A stretch of DNA of 64,000 nt from Pseudomonas sp. ANT_H4 (GCF_008369295.1 NZ_VOBG01000016.1:62001-126000), one strand, 5' to 3'; shown: positions 1 through 8,480, counted from the stretch's first letter. Notes: generated from the letters alone by a model not told the origin. Numbers and translations are program-made.

Positions 1-202
1 GATCGTAGGCCGCCCGCTTGTTTGGATCACACAGGCACTCGTAGGCCTCGTTGGCCTCTTTGAACAAATCTTCGGATTCTTTGTTATCCGGATTACGGTC
101 CGGGTGGTGCTTCATCGCCAGGCGACGGTAAGCCTTTTTCAGGTCCGCCTCGCTGGAACCGCGCTCCACACCCAACACTATGTAATAGTCACGCTTTGCC
201 AT
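1..202 (-). CDS. dnaJ: DnaJ co-chaperone, N-terminal J domain (partial)
   Basis: The reverse strand from the ATG at 202 encodes MAKRDYYIVLGVERG and continues through the J-domain HPD motif (KHHPDRNP) to the window edge, so only about 67 residues are seen. DnaJ delivers unfolded substrates to DnaK and stimulates its ATPase through the HPD loop. It lies downstream of dnaK on the same strand after a 324-nt gap, the usual gammaproteobacterial grpE-dnaK-dnaJ order. The identification is secure; the zinc-finger and C-terminal substrate domains lie outside the window. Confidence 0.96.
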   Translation of the reverse strand, partial: MAKRDYYIVLGVERGSSEADLKKAYRRLAMKHHPDRNPDNKESEDLFKEANEAYECLCDPNKRAAYD

Positions 203-526
203 AAGTCTTTGCACTCTTAAGGACGTTCGGCAAACCCCTCCTGAGCCTCGCCAAACTCGTTGAGCCCCAATACAGGCCCGGACCCAACTCACGTCAATTC
301 AACGATCCTGGTCTTAAATGTTTTCAGCCAGGAACCCAGCCAAAAAAGCGGCGACTGTCGCTCGGAAAGCAGGAGCATCCCCGATCACACCGCCAGCATC
401 CGAACGCTGTCGCATGCTGTAAAAATTCGCGTGCCCCAGACACGCCAACGCGGGAGCAAGCTCCCGCGCGGCGACATCCTACCAGTCACCGCCTGAAAGC
501 GGTCAACCGGCCGACCAACTTACTGC
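203..526. other. dnaK-dnaJ intergenic spacer
   Basis: This 324-nt spacer holds no convincing gene. A 78-codon open frame on the plus strand (260-496) has no Shine-Dalgarno and no recognisable product. A palindrome at 450-467 (arms GCGGGAGC and GCTCCCGC around a two-base centre) lies about 60 nt beyond the dnaK stop in the direction of dnaK transcription. It may be a REP-type element or a processing and attenuation hairpin; it lacks a clear U-tract. Confidence 0.5.
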
Positions 527-2443
527 TTACTTGTTTTCTTTGACTTCTTCGAACTCGGCATCGACAACATCGTCGTGCTTGGCTTCAGGCTCTGCTTGCT
601 GCGCAGCGCCATCAGCTGGCTGGCCTTGCTCGGCATACATCTTCTGAGCCACTGGCGCGGAGACCTTTGACAGCGCCTCAACCTTGGCTTCGATAGCTGC
701 CTTGTCGTCGCCTTTTACGGCGGCTTCCAGGGCAACTACAGCAGCTTCGATCGCAGTTTTCTCTTCGCCAGTCACTTTGTCGCCAGCATCAGCGACCATT
801 TTGCGAGTCGAGTGAACCAGTGCATCACCCTGGTTACGGGCAGCTGCCAGCTCTTCGAACTTGCGATCTTCCTCGGCGTTGGTTTCAGCATCGCGAATCA
901 TCTGCTGAATTTCTTCCTCGGACAGACCGGAGTTGGCCTTGATCACGATCGACTGAGTCTTGCCGGTGGCCTTGTCTTTGGCGCCTACGTGCAGAATGCC
1001 GTTAGCGTCGATATCGAAGGTCACTTCAATTTGTGGCACGCCACGTGGTGCTGGTGGAATCTCGGCCAGGTCGAACTTGCCCAGGGATTTGTTCTGACCA
1101 GCTTGCTTACGCTCGCCTTGCAGCACGTGAATGGTCACAGCGCCCTGGTTGTCGTCGGCAGTCGAGAACACTTGCGATTTTTTGGTAGGAATCGTGGTGT
1201 TTTTCTCGATCAGCGCAGTCATCACGCCGCCCATGGTTTCGATACCCAGGGTCAACGGGCTTACGTCCAGCAGCAGAACGTCTTTCACGTCGCCGGCCAA
1301 TACCGCGCCCTGGATGGCAGCACCCATGGCAACCGCTTCGTCCGGGTTGACGTCTTTACGCGCTTCTTTACCGAAGAACTCAGTCACCAGCTTCTGAACC
1401 AGTGGCATACGGGTCTGACCGCCGACCAGGATCACATCGTCGATCTTGCCAACTTCGATACCCGAGTCTTTCAGAGCAATGCGGCAAGGCTCGATGGTGC
1501 GTTGAACCAGGTCTTCAACCAGCGATTCCAGCTTGGCGCGGGAAATTTTCACGTTCAAGTGCTTAGGACCGGTGGCGTCTGCAGTGATGTACGGCAGGTT
1601 CACGTCAGTCTGCAGGCTCGAAGACAATTCGATCTTGGCCTTCTCAGCAGCTTCCTTCAGGCGCTGCATCGCCAGCGGGTCACCCTTGAGGTTCATGCCG
1701 CTTTCTTTCTTGAATTCGTCAACGAGGTAGTCGATCAGACGAATGTCGAAGTCTTCACCACCCAGGAACGTGTCACCGTTGGTGGCCAACACTTCGAACT
1801 GGTGCTCGCCATCGACTTCAGCGATTTCGATCACGGAAACGTCGAAAGTACCGCCACCCAGGTCATAAACGATCACAGTGTGGTCGCCCCGAGCCTTGTC
1901 CATACCGTAAGCCAGAGCGGCCGCGGTTGGTTCGTTGATGATACGTTTTACGTCCAGACCAGCAATACGGCCGGCATCTTTGGTCGCCTGACGCTGACTG
2001 TCATTGAAGTAGGCCGGAACGGTAATGACCGCTTCAGTCACTGCTTCACCGAGGTAGTCTTCGGCGGTCTTTTTCATCTTTTTCAAGATTTCAGCCGAGA
2101 TTTGTGGCGGCGACATTTTCTGGCCGTTTACTTCAACCCAGGCGTCACCGTTGTCAGCCTTGGCGATTTTGTAAGGGACCATCTTGATGTCTTTCTGTAC
2201 GACTTCTTCGTCGAACTTACGACCGATCAGACGCTTCACCGCGTACAGGGTGTTATGCGGATTGGTCACAGCCTGACGCTTGGCAGACTGGCCCACCAGG
2301 ATTTCGCCGTCGCTGGCATAGGCCACGATGGACGGAGTGGTGCGCGCGCCTTCGGCGTTTTCAATAACTTTGGATACGCCGTTTTCCAGCACGGAGACGC
2401 AGGAGTTGGTAGTCCCCAGGTCGATACCGATAATTTTGCCCAT
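527..2443 (-). CDS. dnaK: Chaperone protein DnaK (Hsp70)
   Basis: This 638-residue protein begins MGKIIGIDLGTTNSCVSV and ends in a DDVVDAEFEEVKE tail, the length and termini of bacterial DnaK. The nucleotide-binding domain (about 1-385) shows the phosphate loop DLGTTNS, the second phosphate motif YDLGGGTFDVS and the adenosine motif VILVGGQTRMPLVQ. The linker VLLLDVSPLTLGI leads into the substrate-binding beta domain and the helical lid. DnaK is the ATP-driven cytosolic Hsp70 working with DnaJ and GrpE. The gene follows grpE by 97 nt and has its own sigma32-type promoter in that gap. Confidence 0.99.
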   Translation of the reverse strand: MGKIIGIDLGTTNSCVSVLENGVSKVIENAEGARTTPSIVAYASDGEILVGQSAKRQAVTNPHNTLYAVKRLIGRKFDEEVVQKDIKMVPYKIAKADNGDAWVEVNGQKMSPPQISAEILKKMKKTAEDYLGEAVTEAVITVPAYFNDSQRQATKDAGRIAGLDVKRIINEPTAAALAYGMDKARGDHTVIVYDLGGGTFDVSVIEIAEVDGEHQFEVLATNGDTFLGGEDFDIRLIDYLVDEFKKESGMNLKGDPLAMQRLKEAAEKAKIELSSSLQTDVNLPYITADATGPKHLNVKISRAKLESLVEDLVQRTIEPCRIALKDSGIEVGKIDDVILVGGQTRMPLVQKLVTEFFGKEARKDVNPDEAVAMGAAIQGAVLAGDVKDVLLLDVSPLTLGIETMGGVMTALIEKNTTIPTKKSQVFSTADDNQGAVTIHVLQGERKQAGQNKSLGKFDLAEIPPAPRGVPQIEVTFDIDANGILHVGAKDKATGKTQSIVIKANSGLSEEEIQQMIRDAETNAEEDRKFEELAAARNQGDALVHSTRKMVADAGDKVTGEEKTAIEAAVVALEAAVKGDDKAAIEAKVEALSKVSAPVAQKMYAEQGQPADGAAQQAEPEAKHDDVVDAEFEEVKENK

Positions 2444-2525
2444 GATTTACTCTCCCGAAACTTTGGATTTGGTTGCCGCAGCAGTGGTGGCTAACTGCGG
2501 TAGCACTTAAACGCTTGACTTATAA

Positions 2526-2551
2526 ATGGGGGCCTTGCGGCTAATTTCAAG
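2526..2551 (-). promoter_or_regulatory. Sigma32 heat-shock promoter for dnaK
   Basis: Read on the minus strand, CTTGAAA (2551-2545) is followed after 13 nt by CCCCAT (2531-2526) and TTAT. This matches the RpoH consensus CTTGAAA-N13-CCCCATnT. The -35 element overlaps the stop codon of grpE (GCT TGA AA). The match and its place 80 nt before dnaK are direct observations; heat induction is inferred. Confidence 0.85.
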
Positions 2552-3116
2552 CTTGCTCATCAATCGAAGGTGCAACCGGTGCAGGAGCCTTGCTCACCAC
2601 CACCATCGCCGGACGCAACAAGCGACCGTTGAGCTGATAACCCTTCTGAAACACCTTCAATACGCTGCCAGGCTCAACATCTGCGCTTTCCTGCATCGCC
2701 ATTGCCTGGTGATGCTCAGCGTTGAACGGCTCACCGCCTTGCGGATCGATGGCTTCCAACTGATAACGCTTCAGGGTGTCCTGGAACATTTTCAGGGTCA
2801 GTTCGATCCCTTCACGCATGGGGCGGATGTTTTCATCGTCCGGGCTGGACAACTCCAGGCCACGCTCCAGGCTGTCGATGATCGGCAACAGATCCCCGGC
2901 AAATTTTTCCAGAGCAAACTTGTGGGCTTTTTCTACATCCTGCTCAGCGCGACGGCGGACGTTCTGCAGATCGGCCGCAACACGCAAAGCCTGATCCTGA
3001 GCGCCTGCCAGTTGCTCTTCGAGCACTTGCACACGAGCCGCCAGGTCTTCACCCGATGCTTGCGAGGCCTGGTTGGCGTCTAGATTTTGCGTATCCAGCG
3101 TCTGTTCGTCAGCCAT
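2547..3116 (-). CDS. grpE: Nucleotide exchange factor GrpE
   Basis: This 189-residue protein has an acidic, low-complexity N-terminus, a long heptad-type coiled coil (about 25-90, including RVAADLQNVRRRAEQDVEKA) and a C-terminal beta domain with the GrpE signature region (EPFNAEHHQAMAM ... VFQKGYQLNGRLLRPAMV). GrpE is the dimeric exchange factor that releases ADP from DnaK. Length and order upstream of dnaK are standard. It has its own sigma32-like promoter, and its stop codon lies inside the next sigma32 -35 box, so grpE and dnaK can be made from one or two transcripts. Confidence 0.98.
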   Translation of the reverse strand: MADEQTLDTQNLDANQASQASGEDLAARVQVLEEQLAGAQDQALRVAADLQNVRRRAEQDVEKAHKFALEKFAGDLLPIIDSLERGLELSSPDDENIRPMREGIELTLKMFQDTLKRYQLEAIDPQGGEPFNAEHHQAMAMQESADVEPGSVLKVFQKGYQLNGRLLRPAMVVVSKAPAPVAPSIDEQA

Positions 3117-3169
3117 AGATTTCTCCTTTCAAAATCGTGCGCGAACTCGACTCGCGCTTCTGTTCCGGT

Positions 3170-3197
3170 ATATGGGGCCACAATTTTCAGGTTCAAG
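3170..3197 (-). promoter_or_regulatory. Sigma32-like promoter for grpE
   Basis: On the minus strand CTTGAAC (3197-3191) is separated by 13 nt from CCCCATAT (3177-3170). It differs from the RpoH consensus at one -35 base and sits about 55 nt upstream of the grpE ATG. A grpE Shine-Dalgarno (AAAGGAGA) lies just before the start. Confidence 0.8.
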
Positions 3198-3319
3198 GGC
3201 ACGAATGTCTTTGGCATGTCTTGGATCAATTTCCCCGACTCATTCCTTGATGCAATAAAAAACACCTATCACCAAGTGAATCGAGCTAAGCGGCAGGATT
3301 GTCAGCCAAGAACAAAACA

Positions 3320-3335
3320 CTGTATAAATAACCAT
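3320..3335 (+). promoter_or_regulatory. Candidate LexA (SOS) box upstream of recN
   Basis: The sequence CTG-TATAAATAAC-CAT matches the CTG-N10-CAG LexA operator at five of the six conserved positions and has the expected AT-rich centre. It ends 24 nt before the recN start. recN is a LexA-controlled gene in many gammaproteobacteria, which supports the assignment. Confidence 0.65.
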
Positions 3336-3359
3336 ACCTTAAGCTTGGGAGCGGCCGTC

Positions 3360-5033
3360 ATGCTGGTGCACCTGTCTGTACACAACTACGCCATCGTTGA
3401 GCACCTGGATCTTGAACTGGATCGCGGGATGAGCGTAATCACAGGCGAAACCGGCGCCGGCAAGTCGATCATGCTTGATGCCCTGGGTCTCACCCTGGGC
3501 GATCGCGCCGACAGCGGCGTGGTTCGTCCAGGCGCCGACAAAGCCGACATTCTCGCGACCTTTGACCTGGCGGATATCCCGGAAGCCGGCGCCTGGCTTG
3601 CCGAGCGCGATCTTGATAGCGATGGCCCATGCATCCTGCGCCGCGTGATCACCGCCGAAGGGCGCTCACGCGGCTATATCAACGGCACGCCCTGCCCTCT
3701 TGGCGACTTGAAAGCCCTGGGCGAGTTGCTGATTGACATCCACAGCCAGCATGAACACCAGTCCCTGCTGAAAACCGACACCCACCGCCGCCTTCTCGAC
3801 GAATACGCTGGCGCAACCGACCTTGCGCGCCAAGTGCAATTGGCCGCACAGCGCTGGCGCCAGACCCGCCAGGAGCTGGAACGCCTCTCCAACTCCGGCG
3901 ACGAGCAGCGCGCCCGCCACCAATTGCTCAGCTATCAGCTGGAAGAACTGGAAAGCCTGGGGCTGGGCGACACAGAGCTGGAGCAACTGGAGCAAGAGCA
4001 CAAGAATCTGACCAATGCAGAAACCCTGCTGGGTATTTGCCGACAAGTGGTCGAGCAGTGCAGCGAGAGCGATTCCGGAAATGTGCTTAACGCACTGACC
4101 GCCAGCCTCAATCGCCTGTCGAGCGTGAACAATTCCTCCGGCTCGCTGAATGAAGCCACGACCCTGCTGACCAGCGCGCAGATTCAGGTGGAAGAGGCCG
4201 TGGGTGAGCTGAACCGGTTCCTTGACCATTTCGACGCCGACCCAGCGCGCCTGCAAGAGATAGAAGAGCGCCTGGACACTATCTACACACTGGCGCGCAA
4301 GCATCGAATCCAGCCAACCGAAGTGGCGACCATGCAGCAGAAGCTGCTGGATGAAATCGAAACACTAAATGCCAACGATGAATCCATCGAACGCCTGGCG
4401 GACGAACTGGCCTCCTTCGCACGTCATTATCAAGAGAAAGCCCGTGAACTGAGCGATCTGCGGCATCAGGCGGCCACCGGCCTGGCCTGCGCGGTGGAGC
4501 AGGAGATTCAACGCCTGGGCATGCCTGGCGGGCGCTTCACCATTGAACTGCACGCCAATACCAGTAATGAATTGCTGCCCAATGGCCTGGAGCAGGTGGA
4601 GCTACTGGTTAGCGCAAACCCTGGCCAACCGTTGAAAGCGCTGGCAAAGGTCGCATCCGGTGGCGAGCTATCGCGGATCAGCCTGGCGATCCAGGTCATT
4701 ACCGCTCAGACCTCACGGGTTCCGACACTGGTATTCGACGAGGTGGACGTGGGGATCGGCGGGCCGACAGCCGAAATTGTCGGCCAACTTCTGCGCCGGC
4801 TGGGTGATCGCGGGCAAGTATTGACCGTTACCCACTTGCCACAGGTGGCTGCGCAAGGGCATCAGCACCTGTTTGTACATAAGGTGCGAGGCAGCGACGC
4901 AACCCATACTGCCGTGTCCAAGCTGAACAAGACCGAGCGGGTGGAAGAGGTGGCGCGCATGCTCGGCGGTATCGACCTGACCAAGGAATCCCTGGCCCAC
5001 GCGAAAAAAATGGTCGTTACCGCGAAGGCCTGA
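3360..5033 (+). CDS. recN: DNA repair protein RecN (SMC-like ATPase)
   Basis: The product has 557 residues when started at the ATG at 3360 (MLVHLSVHNYAIVEHLDLEL). An in-frame extension reaching upstream to 3087 would run through the LexA-like box and the grpE promoter region, so it is rejected. The Walker A motif ITGETGAGKS lies near residue 30, a long coiled-coil middle follows, and the C-terminal half has the ABC signature ASGGELSRISLA and Walker B TLVFDEVDVGIGG. RecN is an SMC-family ATPase that acts at double-strand breaks and helps tether ends during recombination. It is divergent from grpE and convergent with fur. Confidence 0.98.
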   Translation: MLVHLSVHNYAIVEHLDLELDRGMSVITGETGAGKSIMLDALGLTLGDRADSGVVRPGADKADILATFDLADIPEAGAWLAERDLDSDGPCILRRVITAEGRSRGYINGTPCPLGDLKALGELLIDIHSQHEHQSLLKTDTHRRLLDEYAGATDLARQVQLAAQRWRQTRQELERLSNSGDEQRARHQLLSYQLEELESLGLGDTELEQLEQEHKNLTNAETLLGICRQVVEQCSESDSGNVLNALTASLNRLSSVNNSSGSLNEATTLLTSAQIQVEEAVGELNRFLDHFDADPARLQEIEERLDTIYTLARKHRIQPTEVATMQQKLLDEIETLNANDESIERLADELASFARHYQEKARELSDLRHQAATGLACAVEQEIQRLGMPGGRFTIELHANTSNELLPNGLEQVELLVSANPGQPLKALAKVASGGELSRISLAIQVITAQTSRVPTLVFDEVDVGIGGPTAEIVGQLLRRLGDRGQVLTVTHLPQVAAQGHQHLFVHKVRGSDATHTAVSKLNKTERVEEVARMLGGIDLTKESLAHAKKMVVTAKA

Positions 5034-5072
5034 GCCAAGCCTTACAGACCATTTCCCTCCCGACACAAAGCA

Positions 5073-5098
5073 CGAAGGCGACCCTAAGGTCGCCTTCG
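5073..5098. terminator. Hairpin between recN and fur (probable bidirectional terminator)
   Basis: A perfect 11-bp stem (arms CGAAGGCGACC and GGTCGCCTTCG) with the loop CTAA lies between the converging recN and fur genes. The U-tract is weak on both sides, so termination efficiency is uncertain, but position and stem strength fit a shared terminator. Confidence 0.65.
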
Positions 5099-5130
5099 AT
5101 CGTTTCGCAAAGCGAATCTGCGTAGTTTTC

Positions 5131-5535
5131 TTACTTTTTCTTACGGATGTACAGAACCAAATTGTGATCCACCAATTCGACTCCGTGCGCCTCGGCGATA
5201 GCATTCTGGAGCTTCTCGATTTCCGGGCTGACGAATTCGACAACTTCGCCAGTTTCCACATCGACCATATGGTCGTGGTGGCCGCTGTCAGCCAATTCGA
5301 ATACTGCATGACCGCCGTCGAAATTATGACGAACTACCAGCCCTGCGGCTTCAAACTGGGTCAGTACACGGTAAACCGTGGCCAGGCCGACATCCTCGTT
5401 AGACTCCATGAGCGCCTTGTAAACATCCTCAGCACTCATGTGGCGCTGCTCAGCAGAATCGAGCATTTGTAGAATTTTGACCCGTGGCAGGGTCACTTTA
5501 AGGCCGGCTTTACGAAGTTCGCTATTTTCAACCAT
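5131..5535 (-). CDS. fur: Ferric uptake regulator Fur
   Basis: The 134-residue form starting MVENSELRKAGLKVTLPR (ATG at 5535) matches the usual Pseudomonas Fur length; a longer frame back to 5631 overlaps the promoter region and is rejected. The N-terminal winged helix includes TVYRVLTQFEAAGLV, and the metal and dimerisation domain has the HHDHMV motif. Fur is the Fe(II)-dependent repressor of iron uptake genes. As read, the protein contains no cysteine: where P. aeruginosa Fur has MVCVDTGE, this one has MVDVETGE. It is divergent from bamE with a 98-nt shared promoter region. Confidence 0.98.
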   Translation of the reverse strand: MVENSELRKAGLKVTLPRVKILQMLDSAEQRHMSAEDVYKALMESNEDVGLATVYRVLTQFEAAGLVVRHNFDGGHAVFELADSGHHDHMVDVETGEVVEFVSPEIEKLQNAIAEAHGVELVDHNLVLYIRKKK

Positions 5536-5633
5536 GGTCAGCTTTCTCGCGGATGCTGCTTCGCAGCTTCTCTTAATACGGGTATGATCGGCGTTTACGT
5601 TGTCCCAGCCAAGATAGTGGAAGTCGCCCACCG

Positions 5634-6161
5634 ATGCAAAACACCAAGCTCTTGCTAACCAGTTTCACCTTTGTGGGACTGCTCGCACTCGCCGGTTGTT
5701 CATTCCCCGGGGTTTACAAAATCGACATCCAGCAGGGCAATGTCGTCACGCAGGACATGATAGACCAGTTACGCCCGGGAATGACCCGACGGCAAGTACG
5801 GTTTATTATGGGCAATCCCCTGCTGACTGACACATTCCATGCCGATCGCTGGGATTATCTCTATAGCCTGCAGCCTGGAGGCGGGGAACGCCAACAGGAG
5901 CGCGTCAGTGTCATCTTCAATGGCAATGACCAGCTCAGCAGCCTGTCCGGTGACTTCATGCCTGGCGTAAGCCGCGATGAAGCCCTGCTGGGCAAGGACA
6001 GCGGCACCAACGTCACTGCGCCTGCGCAGAATGGCGAACAGCCAAAGTCCGAGGTGCCAGCCAAGCCAGGCTCCTTGCTGGATAAAATCCAGAAAGACGT
6101 CGACGGTGTGCAAACTGTTCCGGTGCCAACTCCAGAACCTTTGGATTCCAGCCCGCAGTAA
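5634..6161 (+). CDS. bamE: Outer membrane assembly lipoprotein BamE (OmlA/SmpA)
   Basis: This 175-residue lipoprotein has a signal peptide ending in the lipobox LALAGC (Cys near 22). The SmpA/OmlA fold follows, with the typical VTQDMIDQLRPGMTRRQVRFIMGNPLLTDTFHADRWDYLY run. The C-terminal 60 residues are Pro/Ser/Glu-rich and extend beyond the E. coli protein, as in other Pseudomonas OmlA. BamE is an accessory subunit of the beta-barrel assembly machine in the outer membrane. The omlA-fur divergent pair is well known in Pseudomonas. Confidence 0.97.
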   Translation: MQNTKLLLTSFTFVGLLALAGCSFPGVYKIDIQQGNVVTQDMIDQLRPGMTRRQVRFIMGNPLLTDTFHADRWDYLYSLQPGGGERQQERVSVIFNGNDQLSSLSGDFMPGVSRDEALLGKDSGTNVTAPAQNGEQPKSEVPAKPGSLLDKIQKDVDGVQTVPVPTPEPLDSSPQ

Positions 6162-6176
6162 GTTTAAACGCCCAAC

Positions 6177-6203
6177 AAAAAGCCCGGCATGCCGGGCTTT
6201 TTG
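6177..6203. terminator. Rho-independent terminator after bamE
   Basis: A perfect 18-nt palindrome (AGCCCGGCA/TGCCGGGCT, 6181-6198) is flanked by an A-run on the left and a T-run on the right, so it can terminate bamE on the plus strand and the rnfH-ratA pair on the minus strand. Confidence 0.9.
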
Positions 6204-6222
6204 TTGCCTGTGGTTTCACAAA

Positions 6223-6537
6223 TCACCGAGTCTGCTGCTTCGCGCTGGCGGCCTTGGCCGCACGCAACCGGCGAACTTCTTTCGGATCAGCCATCAAAGG
6301 CCGGTATATCTCAATGCGATCCCCGGCTTGCACAGTACGAACATCGGCGTCGGCTACGACTTTCCCAAAGATTCCCAATGGACAGCCCGTCAGATCCAGC
6401 TCAGGAAACTGCGCCGCAACCCCCGACGCCAGCACTGCCGCCCTCACACTCGTGCCCGATGCAACCGCCAGCATCAACAACACCTGACGATCCACGGCGG
6501 CGTATACCACCTCAATTTCGATCAATGACTCAACCAT
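6223..6537 (-). CDS. rnfH: RnfH-family ubiquitin-like protein (UPF0125)
   Basis: The 104-residue product starts MVESLIEIEVVYA (ATG at 6537); the reading frame is open further upstream, but that part overlaps ratA and encodes no family sequence. It has the RnfH/YfjF beta-grasp pattern, including DLTGCPLGIFGKVV and VQAGDRIEIYRPL, and ends in a basic tail. The biochemical role of the family is not settled; it usually sits beside ratA, as here, where the two genes overlap by 8 nt on the minus strand. Confidence 0.9.
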   Translation of the reverse strand: MVESLIEIEVVYAAVDRQVLLMLAVASGTSVRAAVLASGVAAQFPELDLTGCPLGIFGKVVADADVRTVQAGDRIEIYRPLMADPKEVRRLRAAKAASAKQQTR

Positions 6538-6964
6538 GCAATTGCTTGGCCCGTTGGCAGAACGCATCCACCAACGTGTTCGCCGCCTGATTGAACAGCG
6601 GCCCGAGCGTAGCTCGCACGATAGGACCGGCATAATCGAACGCCAGGTCCAGGCTGATCTTGCAGGCTTTCTCCCCCAAGGGCTTGAACACCCAGACGCC
6701 ATGCAACTGGCTGAACGGCCCTTCCTCCAGATTCATCTCGATGGAGTGGCCCGGCACCAACGTATTACGTGTAACGAAATGCTGACTGAGCCCGCCCTTG
6801 GCCACTGCCAGACTGGCACGCATGTGTTCATCGCTGCTCTCCAGCACCTCGGCAGACGAACACCAGGGCAGGAATTCCGGGTAACGCTCCACATCGTTAA
6901 CCAGGTCATAGAGCGCTTGCGCCGGATAGGGCAACAGGGCCGAGCGTTGAATATGCGTCGTCAT
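6530..6964 (-). CDS. ratA: RatA/Coq10-family START-like protein
   Basis: Starting at the ATG at 6964 the product has 144 residues (MTTHIQRSALLPYPAQALYDLVNDVERYPEFLPW). This is the SRPBCC/polyketide cyclase fold of the RatA/Coq10 family. E. coli RatA has been described as a 50S-associated inhibitor of subunit joining, while Coq10 homologues bind ubiquinone; which role applies here cannot be told from sequence. It is translationally coupled to rnfH, and smpB is divergent across a 169-nt gap. Confidence 0.92.
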   Translation of the reverse strand: MTTHIQRSALLPYPAQALYDLVNDVERYPEFLPWCSSAEVLESSDEHMRASLAVAKGGLSQHFVTRNTLVPGHSIEMNLEEGPFSQLHGVWVFKPLGEKACKISLDLAFDYAGPIVRATLGPLFNQAANTLVDAFCQRAKQLHG

Positions 6965-7133
6965 GTGAGCGTTATTTCCACAGCTGAGCGGCAAACATCG
7001 CGAAAGAACTACATGATTCGCGAAAGAAAGAAATCTAAAGAAGAGCGCGTATTGTCCGGGATTCAGCCAACACGCTCAAGCACGCAGGTTGACCGTAGCC
7101 GATACGCTCGCAACTCCCTATAATGCCGCCCCT

Positions 7134-7616
7134 ATGGCTAAACAAAAGAAACACCCTACAGGGACCATCGCGCAAAATAAAAAGGCGCGACACGATTACT
7201 TCATCGAGCATCGGTTCGAAGCTGGTCTGGTCCTGGCCGGCTGGGAAGTAAAGAGTCTGCGTGCCAGCAAGCTACAGCTGGTCGACAGTTATGTGCTGCT
7301 CAAGGATGGCGAAGCGTGGCTGCTCGGCAGCCATATCACGCCGCTGACCGCTGCCAGCACCCACGTCATCGCCGACCCGGTACGCACCCGCAAGCTGTTG
7401 CTCAATGCCCGCGAACTGGAGAAGCTGGCCGCCGCCGTGCAACAAAAGGGTTACGCGTGCATCTGCCTGTCGTGGTACTGGAGCAAGCACTTGGTCAAGT
7501 GCGAAATTGCTCTGGGCAAGGGCAAGAAGGAATACGACAAGCGTGACACCGAGCGCGAGCGCGATTCCGACCGAGAATTGCAGCGTGCCGTACGTAACAA
7601 GGGCAAGGAAGATTAA
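7134..7616 (+). CDS. smpB: SsrA-binding protein SmpB
   Basis: The 160-residue product starts MAKQKKHPTGTIAQNKKARHDYF (ATG at 7134), the usual SmpB N-terminus; an upstream in-frame ATG at 7089 adds 15 atypical residues and is rejected. The beta-barrel core shows FEAGLVLAGWEVKSLR, and the basic C-terminal tail (KKEYDKRDTERERDSDRELQRAVRNKGK) is the segment that enters the decoding centre in tmRNA rescue. Its RNA partner ssrA lies about 9 kb downstream in this window. Confidence 0.98.
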   Translation: MAKQKKHPTGTIAQNKKARHDYFIEHRFEAGLVLAGWEVKSLRASKLQLVDSYVLLKDGEAWLLGSHITPLTAASTHVIADPVRTRKLLLNARELEKLAAAVQQKGYACICLSWYWSKHLVKCEIALGKGKKEYDKRDTERERDSDRELQRAVRNKGKED

Positions 7617-7650
7617 TCTTTCGCTCTAAATATGTGGCGCGATTGAAAAG

Positions 7651-7701
7651 ATCGCAGCCAGCGGCCGCTCCTGAAAGAGCTACCGCAGGCTGCGATTTTT
7701 T
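7651..7701 (+). terminator. Terminator after smpB
   Basis: The stem ATCGCAGCC (7651-7659) pairs with GGCTGCGAT (7688-7696), followed by six T. An inner pair GAGC/GCTC-type fold fills the loop. It lies between converging smpB and lldR. Confidence 0.85.
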
Positions 7702-7712
7702 GCATTAAACAA

Positions 7713-8480
7713 TCACACCCCTTTACGCCGCTCCGCCCGAGCCATGCGCTGAACCTCCTGACGCACTTCCTCCAACACTTCCTGCACATACAGCAGGTGA
7801 CGCGTGGAGACTTCCCGCGCCTGCTCGGCTCTCCCCTCGATAATTGCCAGGTACAAATCCCGGTGCTGACTGATCAGCATGTCCCGGGTTTCTGTGCGCT
7901 GCTGGTACATGCCGCCAATGTTGGTGACCACGTTGCGCTTGAGCAGGTCGAACAGGCCGCGAATGGTGTGCAGCAGCACTGCGTTGTGGCTGGCCTCGGC
8001 GATGGCCAGGTGAAACCTGGCGTCCGCCGCCCCCTCTTCCGCCCGGCTCACTTCATCAACCCGCGTGTAGCAATCCTGCAATGTTTCAAAGGCGGCGGTC
8101 AGCCGCTCGCGGTCCACTTCGGTGGCGCGCTGTGCAGCGTAATAGGCGCAAGACGCTTCGAGGGTCTGGCGAAACTCCAGCAGATCACGCTGGGCTTCCG
8201 GGTTATTTTCCAGCAGGCACAGCAGCGGATCACTGAAGGTTGAGCCCAGGGTTTCAACCACATAGTTGCCACCGCCCTGGCGACTGACCAACAAACCTTT
8301 GGCGGACAGCTTCTGAATCGCCTCACGCAACGACGGGCGTGACACGCCGAACTGCTCGGCCAGTGCGCGCTCGGCCGGCAAGCGTTCGCCCGACTTCAAC
8401 GTGCCCTCAAGGATCATCCCCTCAAGCTGCTCGACAATATCGTCAGACAAACGGCGCTGACGCACCTGATCAAACCCCAT
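7713..8480 (-). CDS. lldR: GntR/FadR-family lactate-responsive regulator LldR
   Basis: This 255-residue protein has an N-terminal winged helix (RRLSDDIVEQLEGMI ... LPAERALAEQFGVSRPSLREAI) and an all-helical FadR-type C-terminal ligand domain (FCD, with ARFHLAIAEASHNAVL). It is divergent from lldP and the lutABC-dld operon, and an inverted repeat of the FadR/LldR kind lies in the 263-nt gap. In Pseudomonas, LldR represses the lactate operon and is relieved by lactate; effector specificity here is inferred from context. Confidence 0.92.
   Translation of the reverse strand: MGFDQVRQRRLSDDIVEQLEGMILEGTLKSGERLPAERALAEQFGVSRPSLREAIQKLSAKGLLVSRQGGGNYVVETLGSTFSDPLLCLLENNPEAQRDLLEFRQTLEASCAYYAAQRATEVDRERLTAAFETLQDCYTRVDEVSRAEEGAADARFHLAIAEASHNAVLLHTIRGLFDLLKRNVVTNIGGMYQQRTETRDMLISQHRDLYLAIIEGRAEQAREVSTRHLLYVQEVLEEVRQEVQRMARAERRKGV

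Noticed and set aside
812..2494. 560-codon open frame antisense to dnaK
   Set aside because: It mirrors dnaK codon structure; long antisense frames opposite hsp70 genes are a known composition effect. No Shine-Dalgarno or family sequence.
3087..3359. N-terminal extension of recN
   Set aside because: In frame but passes through the LexA-like box and grpE promoter; family N-terminus begins exactly at 3360.
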